From contig JAPEHQ010000001.1 of NCBI GenBank assembly GCA_027405735.1, positions 5,642,001 through 5,706,000 of the forward strand: a stretch of DNA of 64,000 nucleotides, in the 5' to 3' direction. Made by a program: the position numbers and the translations under genes. This DNA is from Mucor racemosus (Eukaryota > Mucoromycota > Mucoromycetes > Mucorales > Mucoraceae). The notes beneath the pieces are model-generated. The model was not told the origin of the DNA. It made no database searches and saw only the letters and a list, made by a program, of their open reading frames with translations. Of the stretch, positions 55,317-64,000 are shown one piece after another (position 1 is the first letter of the stretch; the number at the start of each line of letters is the position of its first letter).

Positions 55317-56017
55317 TTAATTTTGATGAGCAGCAACAAATTTCTTTTGTTCCTCAGCAACAGCTTCTTTGAAATTAGCGACCTCCTTCCAACAATCAAG
55401 AGATCTAGATTTGTTGTTACTTTTTTTTTTTTTAAAAAAAAAAATGGAGACAAATCGTGTTAGTATATTTGGACACTGTAAAATATCTATCTTTGTATTT
55501 ACTTGTAACATGCAATCACTTCATCTTGACATTTCTTGACTTGAGCAGGAAGCTCCTTTGCACCTGATCTAATTTTACAAATATATTATGTAAATAAATC
55601 GCCATGTCTGTTTTCATCAATATGATAAACTTACCTAGAGATACGTTCAACCATTGATTCAATGTCTTTGGTGGTAGTAGCAGCATTTAAATTATCCTTT
55701 TCAGCGTTTTCCTCGGTCAACTGAATATAAAATTTTTCGTTCAATTCTGATTCATTATGCTTGATTTTCTCTAATTCTTCAACGACACGTTGACGAACAA
55801 TGCTTTCGACTTGACGTGCTTCAACTCTTTCTGCTGTTTGCTCTGCTTTTTTCTCAAGTGAACCAACTAAACTTTGAGAAAACTAGACTACATGTTAATA
55901 TTTTGGAATGTATTACATTTGCTTCGATATTGAAAATACCTGAAGTGGCACATTGGGGTTATAAAAGATAACAGGCTCTCTCTGCTGTTGTTGTGTCTTT
56001 GATTGTGATGCACCCAT
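55317..56017 (-). CDS. MIC19: MICOS complex subunit Mic19
   Basis: Exons 56017-55940, 55867-55635, 55568-55503 and 55419-55317 give 159 aa. Mic19 links MICOS parts at mitochondrial crista junctions, in the intermembrane space. The start MGASQSK fits N-terminal myristoylation, as known for animal Mic19. A central coiled coil (AEQTAERVEARQVESIVRQR, VVEELEKIKH) leads to CQDEVIACYKNNKSRSLDCW and KEVANFKEAVAEEQKKFVAA. The last two Cys are spaced CX10C, the form known for fungal Mic19. The join into the last exon crosses an intron ending in a T13/A11 inverted run, and the CX10C spacing supports the acceptor at 55420-55421. The acceptor for exon 2 was chosen because the next upstream AG would put a stop in frame. 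Confidence 0.82.
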
Positions 56018-56173
56018 ACTTTTACAATAATAAATAAATAAAAAAAAAAACACTAGACCCCTCAAAAACGACAAAAAGAAAATTGCTCTGGTATGATTGC
56101 GAAAAAGTGCGGTTATTTAATTAATCAAATGGACTGATTGTCAAGGGTTATTTGATTTTTATTTGATATTTTT

Positions 56174-57690
56174 TTAAGCAGCAATATATTTCTGTTGGTA
56201 TGCTTTTTTATTCTCATGCTGTTCTTTGGCTTGTTGGGTTTTCTCAGTATTCATTGTAATATGTTTCGCTTGTGGTTGCTGCGATTTTTTAGCAGTAGCA
56301 AATAATTTAGCAAGATCAGCTCCAGGGATAACATTTCCTTGATCATCTAATGTGAAGAATGAAAAATCAGGTCGATTATTATTATCAGTAGGCATGGAAT
56401 TCATTTGAAGTTTAAGTTGGTTGATTTGCTCTGTTAAATCGGATATCATCCCAAGTAATTCTTTATCAGCACCAGGAGAAGCAGAAGCAGCGATTTTCTC
56501 TTTATTTGCAACATCTGTTTCCTTTTCATTTGGTTGTTTTTGCTCCTTTTCTTCTGCTAATGGTTGATTTTGATCATTTTCTGTTTGTTGCTGTTCTTGT
56601 TGCTGTTCTTGTTGCTGTTCTTGTTGCTGTTCTTGTTGCTGTTCTTGCTCAATTAATTGTTCAGATACAACAGGTCGACATTTGATTTTATGAGGTTCAA
56701 TATGATGACGATGTGATAAATTCATGTCTTCACATAATCGAGGGGTAGAAATGATGATTTGATAATTACATGTCGATAATTCAACGAAACTGGACACACG
56801 ATCTTGACCTTGAAGGTCACAATGATACTATTTGAAAAGAATCTGTTATTATATACAATATCATCACACCCATCGAAACTTACCTGAACTTCAATTGTAC
56901 GTGGTTTTTCTGTTAAATCACATTTAGAGCCATCACCCCATTTCTGAACCAAATATCTTTGATCTCCATTCTTTTTTAATTCAGTTTTTACTCTTGCTTG
57001 ATTTTTTTTTGTTGTTGAAGCAACAGCTTTTTTATCAGCATTGATCAAGCTTTCCTTGGATAAACCAGGATAAAGACCTAAAAAGAAAGAAGCTGTCTCT
57101 TGTTCCTTTTCTACTTTACCATCATGAGAACGTTCAACATGGAATTGTCGGACGTACTGATTATGACAGTATTCATATGCCCAATACTGATGTGTCTTTT
57201 TGAGATTGAGTCAATTTATATTTAACAATTTAAGAGATTTATTGTGTCAACTTACGCTTGTGAAAAATCGAATACAATTCGATCCAATAGGTTCTAATAA
57301 TTCAAGACCTTTCTCTATGATTTTACTTATGTCTTGTTCAGTTTCTTGCGTATTTTCCTCTTTCTCTCTTTCTAAACGCTCTTGCTCAACTTGTACATCT
57401 GGAATTATACAAGAAAACGGTTGACCCAATGAAGATGTCATGATGATTGTATTAGGCGAAGACTTTAATATTCATTTAGATTCCTAGGTTATAGTAATGC
57501 AATTTAAAGATAATGTTTTTACCTCGGCGTGCTTTACGCTAACATCTGTGTTGAATACTTTTTCTCTTGTAACAACGACTTTATAACGAGGAAATGCTAA
57601 TATGTCATCTTGAATAAATTGTGATTGCAATGAAAAACTAATCAAGTTCAAAGCTAAAGCAATAGTAAAAAATTTGGCCATGTTAGCCAT
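56174..57690 (-). CDS. YOS9: OS-9/Yos9-like ER lectin (MRH domain)
   Basis: Exons 57690-57523, 57462-57256, 57195-56884 and 56827-56174 join to 446 aa. Yos9/OS-9 reads trimmed N-glycans on misfolded glycoproteins in the ER lumen and passes them to the Hrd1 ligase (ERAD). A signal peptide is visible ([20 protein letters not shown]). The MRH region (about 60-240) has [51 protein letters not shown], and [17 protein letters not shown], matching OS-9. The C-terminus is Gln/Glu-rich, including five EQQQ-like units from a 12-bp repeat (about 56588-56650), and ends KYIAA without an HDEL signal. An in-frame ATG at 57747 would add 19 residues; 57690 or 57681 gives a better signal peptide. Confidence 0.87.
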
Positions 57691-58542
57691 ATTTTTATTA
57701 ATTAGAAAAAGGGCAATTGAAATGAATAAAGTGAGATTATGTGGCATTACAATTTAGGCTTTCCCGGCGTTTGAACAGGATGTGTTTGTGTGACTATTTG
57801 GAGTAGCAATGCAGACCCAGAAATGGAATTGACTAATACGTACAACAAAGAGACTTGATTTTTAAACATCTCGAAATATACCATTGTAAGATGAATACAA
57901 TTGGCATTCTATAGATAAAATAACGTTGATCTGTCAGATTTGAAACCGTTGCCATGACAACCTGTCGGATCTTGTATAGTTGACCGATAACCAGGATTTT
58001 GAATTACCAAGGCAACAGCGATGCAGTTATTTTAACCCGCTAAAAGTTCCTACATAAATTTTGAAAGCAAACTGTTTAAACTACTATTTCAATAAGAATA
58101 TTCAACATGGATAACAAGATGCTATAAGTAAATCATAAAGAGAAAAAGTTCAGGAACAATAATTATTCCTTAATAAGGAAATCAAATCAAAAAAAAAAAA
58201 AAAAAAAAAAACCAAATGTTCATGTTGAATTGTTTCCATTTGATCCCAATTGCTAAAATGCAACCCACTTTCTTACCTTACTATTGTCATCAGGATTTAC
58301 GGATTTACTTGGTCAACAACACCCCCATCCTAGCCGTCACGTATATTGTGTTTTTTAATTGATTTTTTCATCGCTGTTTCCATTTGGATTCAATATACAA
58401 TAAAAATCTCGCATCTTCCACCACCCCTCTCCTTCTGTTCATTAAAAATACATACAGTGAAATATACACACCATTAATTTTTTGTCCAATTTTTTTATAT
58501 ATTTTTTGACATTGAAAATCAAGAGCGCGCGTATTTCACAAG
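57691..58542. promoter_or_regulatory. Divergent intergenic region, OS-9 / HIRA
   Basis: 852 bp between divergent genes. It contains an A run of about 23 at 58189-58211 and pyrimidine-rich sequence near 58420. No ORF is supported. Confidence 0.45.
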
Positions 58543-61500
58543 ATGATGATCATTAAGCCAGAGTGGGTCTCTCACGCAGGTATATTTTGATATATAATTT
58601 ATATCTAAATTTCAGTTTTTGATATTAAATTTTTCGTTATTTAGACCGCACTCAAGATGCAAGAAATAAAAAACCATGTATTTACTCAATAGATGTACAT
58701 CCAGATGGACAAAGATTAGCTACAGGAAGTTTAGGTAAACACAATAATACTCTCCCACTATTGCTTCTTTATTCTCATATTTTGGTTCGAATTGAAAAAA
58801 AGATGGCACTGTTAAAATTTGGAATACAAAGCCAATCTTTGATGAAGCTGCCGAGAAAGATCCAAACTGTCACAAGTTACTTTGTACAATGACTATGCAT
58901 AATGGTATGAATCTTGCGTCTTTAAAGTTATTACGTGCATGAATACTGAATTTCATAAACATGTAGGTGCTGTATTATGTGTTCGTTGGTCTAGTGGAGA
59001 TGGCCGCTATTTAGCTTCCAGTTCAGATAACGATAATGTCATTATCATTTGGGAACGCGATAGGTAAAATACCATGAAATAACATTCGTTAAAACATCTC
59101 GCTGATAGGTATTCGTATAGAAACGCTACTTCTGGATCTGTATTTGGTAGTAGCGATGTAAATCATGAAACCTGGAGACCTGTCAAGTATTTAAGAGGCC
59201 ATGAATCAGATGTACAAGATTTAGCTTGGTCAAAAGATAATACATATTTAGCATCTTGTGGTGTCGATGGGTTTGTTATTGTTTGGAGTGGAGCAACATT
59301 TGGTATTTTAAAACATTTAATTTATGTCTTTTTAATTACATAATTAACTCGTTTGTATGTTAGAGCAAATCACCAAGATTAATCAACACAGTGATTTTGT
59401 AAAAGGTGTAACATGGGATCCAGCAGGAAAATTCCTTGCATCTCAGGTACATGATGGTTTTTTATTTAGTAATCACTGTCTTTTTTATAATACTAACTAT
59501 GAATATATAGTCTGACGATAAAATGGTTAAAGTGTTTAGAACATCAGATTGGGGATTAGAAACAGATCTTATCAGTCCATTCATTAATGCACCAGGAACA
59601 ACATTATTTAGACGATTAAGTTGGTCTCCCGATGGTGCTCATATTGCGGCTGCAAATGCTGTTAATGGCATCCAATGTATTGCAGCAATTATTAACCGTG
59701 ATGATTGGAATGCTGATGTATCGCTTGTTGGACATCAATTGCCTATAGAAGTTACAGCATTTAATCCAAAAATGTTTTATGTAAAGAAAGACGATGATTC
59801 TGAAAAGACATTAGCAACAATCTGTGCTTTGGGAAGTCAAGATAGGAGTGTTTCTGTTTGGGTTACAAAGTTCAATCGACCTGTTTGTGTAGCAGCAGAT
59901 ATTTTTGACAACAATGTATATGATATTGCATGGACGCCAGATGGAAAAAGTTTGTTTGCTTGTTCACAAGATGGTACAGTTGCCTGTTTATTACTGGATA
60001 AAGAATTAGAGGATGTTGCACCTGATGATGCTATTGTAAGTTGAGTTTCTATGCTTAATTTTACTTTTTTTGTTTATTAAAAAAAAAAAAAAAAATAGTA
60101 TAAAGAATTGACAAAATATGGTTATGGTCGAAAGAATACACAATTACCAGAAACACCATCTCAGCTGGAACTTGAAGAGGATTATGCAATTGTGTCGAAA
60201 GCATCAACATCCAAACGACTTACTGAATTAATGACAGGAAATACAAGTATAGAAACATCATCAACACCAACCTTAAAAAACACTGTGGATACGACCATGA
60301 AAGAAGCTGAGCCTCAGACATTATCTGAACCCACTATAATCAATAATAATATTACATCTTCTTCAGGAACATCAACTTCTTCAGTTATAACTGAACAAAA
60401 AGTTACAATTTTAAAGAATGGTAAAAAGAGAATTCAACCCATGATGTTGAGCAATACATCATCATCATCTACATTATCATCGGAAGCACCATCATCATCA
60501 TCTAATGTTCGTAATACTATGACATCAAATCAACAACCCTATCAACAACATTCAAAGCCCAGTAATGTACAATTAACAGAATACGATAATCCCATCATAC
60601 CCTCATCCGGCGTAGGAACTACTGCCATTGGGAATAAACGTAAAAAGGATGATTCCAATGAAAATGAAGTTGAAGGAGGCAACAAATCAGCAAGATCTAA
60701 ACCAGAATGGATTGATTCTGCTGTAGTACCTCCTATTGTTCAAAAAAGTCAAGTTAAAATGGGCGTTCCTAAAGTGAAATCTATCTTGTCAGCTAAATTA
60801 AACCCTGATGATACTACGGTGGTTATAGAATGTCATAATGCACCTAGTTTACAAGATCCTTCAGTACATGTTCGAACTAAAATCATTGCAAGTAAACAGG
60901 GTATGACTCTTTGGACAGATTATCTACCTAGCGCGGCTATTTTAATGACAGGAAATCATCTATTTACGGTTATTGCATGTGAGGATGGATCTCTTGTTAT
61001 TTACTCGGCTTCAGGAAGACGTATATTACCACCTATCATATTAGAGAGTACACCGGTAATTTTGCAATGCTCATCTCAGTGGTTAATATGTTTAACCGCT
61101 ACTGGTTTACTATATACTTGGGATATTGTAAATATGAAAAATACGTTAGATGGTATATCTATTGCACCTATTTTACAAGTAGCTAAACTTACAGAAGGAA
61201 CAACACATAAAACACCTAGTATCAAGGATATTCGAATTCAAAAGAATGGTATTCCCATTTTAATTACTAGTTTACAACAAGCATTTGTGTACCATTTGGA
61301 TATGAAAGTTTGGTTAAGAATTAGCGATGCTTGGTATATTATATCCGAATTTTGGGGATCTAGCTTACAACCTTCAATATCATCAACTAGTAATAAGGCA
61401 TCTGAAAATCCATTAGGTTGGCTATCTTCTCGTATGACACTTGATGGCAATGGAGTAGATCCAACTACGAAATTAATTCTAGATCTTGCAAACACAGATG

Positions 61501-62083
61501 AAAGTACTACAGCTGTGATTACGATAAGCCATATTGAGGTACGGATACAAACACGGGTATTAGGCATTGTTACTGATTTCTCTTGTTTCATTTTAGATTC
61601 AATTAGCAGTTGCAGCACTATTAGATTCACCAAATGAATATTCAGATTGGATGATGTATTATGCTAAAAAACTATCAGATGAAAATGCTAAAGATAAGGT
61701 AACAGAATTATGTGGATGGCTAATGGGTCCTCCTTTCGCGTAAAGTATACAACCATATATACATATATATATTATATTGCTTTATTAATAGTTTTTTTTT
61801 TCTGTTTATTCAGGACCTCGGAGTTTGCTCAGTGGGAACCAACAATCATGGTAATTTGCAATGAACAATAAATATGATTGAGACAAAAAATTAACATGAA
61901 TTACTAATAGGGTACACTAACAAAAAAAGATGTATTAAAGCAAATACTTCCCGTGTTAGGTAAGTACAAACAACCCCACATTTTTATATGCAACTTATTA
62001 ATGTAAAAATCCTTTATAAAAAAAAAATAGCTCAAAACCGACAATTGCAACGTATTGTAACTGCAATTAAATCATATATCTAA
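58543..62083 (+). CDS. HIR1: Histone chaperone HIRA/Hir1 subunit
   Basis: Thirteen exons (58543-58579, 58645-58734, 58803-58904, 58967-59063, 59109-59302, 59364-59446, 59511-60035, 60099-61538, 61597-61739, 61814-61850, 61911-61959, 62031-62083) join in frame to 949 aa; the long exon 60099-61538 carries the middle. The HIR complex deposits H3-H4 independently of replication and represses histone genes. Residues 1-375 form a WD40 propeller (YSIDVHPDGQRLATGSLDGT, GHESDVQDLAWSKDNTYLAS, DFVKGVTWDPAGKFLASQSD). Near residue 485, VTILKNGKKRIQPMML matches the Asf1-binding B box. The C-terminal Hira domain ends with KDVLKQILPVLAQNRQLQRI. An ATG at 58546 would shorten it by one residue. I list twelve coordinate blocks; an additional small exon is not required. 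Confidence 0.92.
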
Positions 62084-62293
62084 TTAGTAACCTTTTAAAT
62101 GATGTATATAATGAGTAAATAAATGTGAAATCTTTCAACAACAGGAACTAGTTGCAGCATTTGAAGACTATATTGTGTTACTTAACAAGTTACACCAGGA
62201 AAAAAAAACATATAATTTTTTAGCTTGTTTACTACAAGATTTTCTTGGTATACAATCTATCTACCTTTCTTCATTTTTATATCAACAATAAAA

Positions 62294-64000
62294 ATGGGTC
62301 AACAGCAATCAAGTAAATCCCATGCACCACTTACCTTTGGGTATATTAACAATACTCAACATGGCAATGAAATTGAAGAAAGTGAATTTTTTAATCGAGA
62401 TCGTGCTTCACCTGATTTTGTTCTTGATAATCCTCATCTTTATAAATTGGAATCAACATGCCAACATTGTTCATCAAAGACACATTACCCAATGATTGTT
62501 GCCGAACAAACAAATACACTATGCACACATTGTAGACAAAATAAAAGACTTTCCCTAGTACGAAGAGATCTTGCCAATGATTTGAACTATATTGATGAAA
62601 CTTATTATCCAAACATTGTGCATTATGAAGAAGATGAAGAAGAAAATGAATTGGATATTGCATCTTCTTCTGCATCTTATGCTCCTATGAATAATGCACA
62701 TACTGCAAATACTAATGTTTCTGATGCCCTTGATACCGAGAATAATAATATAATGTCAGATGAAGATGAAGATGATACAAATACCTTAAGAGACGAAGAA
62801 GGTTGGTCAAAATTAACCATTGGAGAGATAACTCCTAGTATTCCCAAAAGGCTAGTCTCTTCACCTTCACTTGCAGTTGACTTGTCTGGGAAATCACTTA
62901 TAAAACTTAGCTCTAGCATTGGCTATCTTGATAACCTGACCAAATTGGATTTGTAAGTAACTCGAAGAATTTTAAAGTTTGCATTAAAAATACCAACAAA
63001 ACCTAAAAAAAAAAAAAAAAAAAAAATAGATCAGACAATCAAATGATAAATTTACCAAGAGCTATTGGAAGACTAAAAAATCTTCGTATATTCAACGCTT
63101 CTAAAAACCAATTGGAAACGATACCAGACACAATTACATCTATGGGAAAACTCAAAGCAATCAATCTAAGCCATAATAAATTAACAGTATTGCCCAAAGG
63201 AATTGGTAGTTTGCCTAGTCTCATCATCCTCATTATCAACCACAATCAATTAGTTCAATTACCTAGAGAACTGGCAAATTTAAATGATTTGATTACATTA
63301 AATGTATCTCATAATCCTTTGAAAACCATACCCGCCGAGATATCCACATTAAAATCACTTCGAAAGTTGACAGCTGAAGCATGTGCATTTGATAACGAAA
63401 TTATACACACATTAGCTCATGACCCACCCAGTTTATTTGAAATTTGTGCTAGAAACATGGTTAAATCAAATATCCGCTTACCATCATCATTATCACATCA
63501 TCACATTGCTGATTATTTCAAACAAGAACAAGTATGTTCATTTTGTTTTGGTCCTTATTTTGAATCTTTTGTTTCTCGTAGTCGATTTATAGAAAGAACT
63601 GGTAGACAAATCATTGCATTGGATTACAAATTATGTTGTGCTCATTGGACAGATGAAAATGATCGTGTTTCTGCCATGTTTTCTACACCTTATCACAAAC
63701 AACAACCACATTTGACTAATGATGCATCTACATCTACACCAGTAGCACAACCACAACAACCTCTTGTCGAAACAGAAGATTTATCTATTCCATCTTCACC
63801 TATTTCTGATGAAGATTTATTACAACAAGATTACTTTAATCATAATCAAAAAGGTCTTTTACTATCTGCAAACAGTAGTGAGGATATACTTTATTTACCC
63901 ACGACCGCAGAAAATGAAGCATTTGCATCGTCATCTTCTGCTGCATTGCCTATAACAGCATCTTTCTCACAACCATCATCATTACCTTTATCAGAATCAT
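62294..64000 (+). CDS. Leucine-rich-repeat protein, N-myristoylation signal, runs off the window
   Basis: Exons 62294-62952 and 63030-64000 (continuing) give at least 543 residues. The start MGQQQSSK fits an N-myristoylation site. Residues about 57-85 contain CQHC...CTHC, a zinc-ribbon-like pair. An acidic stretch follows, then about seven LRRs (about 195-385) of the SHOC2/Ras-suppressor type (for example LPRAIGRLKNLRIFNASKNQ, LETIPDTITSMGKLKAINLS). Beyond the LRRs, CSFCFGPYFESFVSRSRFIE and the conserved LCCAHW suggest a second Cys-containing module. The tail is Ser-rich. The open frame upstream of 62294 has no ATG, which fixes the start. It is likely a membrane-attached signalling scaffold; the exact family is not assigned. 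Confidence 0.82.

Noticed and set aside
62225..62293. N-terminal extension of the LRR protein
   Set aside because: It would begin with TTG; the ATG at 62294 also yields a convincing myristoylation signal.

Overview
This window looks like nuclear DNA of an early-diverging filamentous fungus, most likely Mucoromycota (Mucorales-like). The evidence is AT-rich sequence, many 50-90 bp GT...AG introns, long CAA/CAG glutamine tracts, a conserved fungal/animal housekeeping gene set, and a mixture of LINE, Tc1/mariner and LTR-derived insertions. I cannot name the species from sequence alone. All genes were rebuilt by hand-splicing; exon joins given below keep the reading frame.

Genes, left to right: a universal stress protein (77-1164, +); TFIID subunit TAF4 (2591-5005, +); a glycerol-3-phosphate acyltransferase of the Sct1/Gpt2 type (13282-15750, +); a two-finger GATA transcription factor (22800-25033, -); the HOPS/CORVET SM protein Vps33 (25258-27924, -), head-to-head with an RWD/DUF1115 protein (28125-29113, +); an ELMO-domain protein (43107-44190, -), head-to-head with a UIM plus UBZ-type zinc-finger protein (44355-45566, +); an APSES/KilA-N DNA-binding protein (46043-47489, +); MICOS subunit Mic19 (55317-56017, -); an OS-9/Yos9 ER lectin (56174-57690, -); the histone chaperone HIRA/Hir1 (58543-62083, +); and an LRR protein running off the right edge (62294-64000, +).

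The gene-poor blocks (about 5.0-13 kb, 15.8-22.5 kb, 29.2-43 kb and 47.5-55.3 kb) are full of nested mobile DNA. (i) An apparently intact two-ORF non-LTR retrotransposon (5949-11389, antisense) with a 12-bp target-site duplication interrupts an older repeat, R1. (ii) R1 is present as two long direct copies (about 29.29-32.77 kb and 36.49-39.56 kb), the LINE-split inverted copy, and two rearranged fragments. Its three main copies carry a decayed piece of a cytoplasmic dynein intermediate chain gene. (iii) A 2.3-kb Tc1/mariner element has matching 212-bp TIRs but a ruined transposase, itself interrupted by two LTR-like insertions. (iv) A second dispersed family, R2, has four copies (two +, two -), one of which contains a 453-bp solo LTR. 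(v) Two 0.39-kb solo LTRs of one family have clean 5-bp duplications, and one of them has an empty site to compare with. (vi) There is a frameshifted gag fragment, a GCTTGC-rich duplicated segment and Pol III-like (tRNA-related) short sequences.

The housekeeping genes do not form one pathway. Several act in membrane traffic and ER/mitochondrial biology (Vps33, ELMO protein, OS-9, Mic19, GPAT) and several in transcription or chromatin (TAF4, GATA factor, APSES factor, HIRA). The most unusual content is the captured dynein fragment in R1, the nearly 5'-UTR-less intact LINE, the paired GATA fingers with identically placed introns, and an unassigned ubiquitin-reader-like protein.
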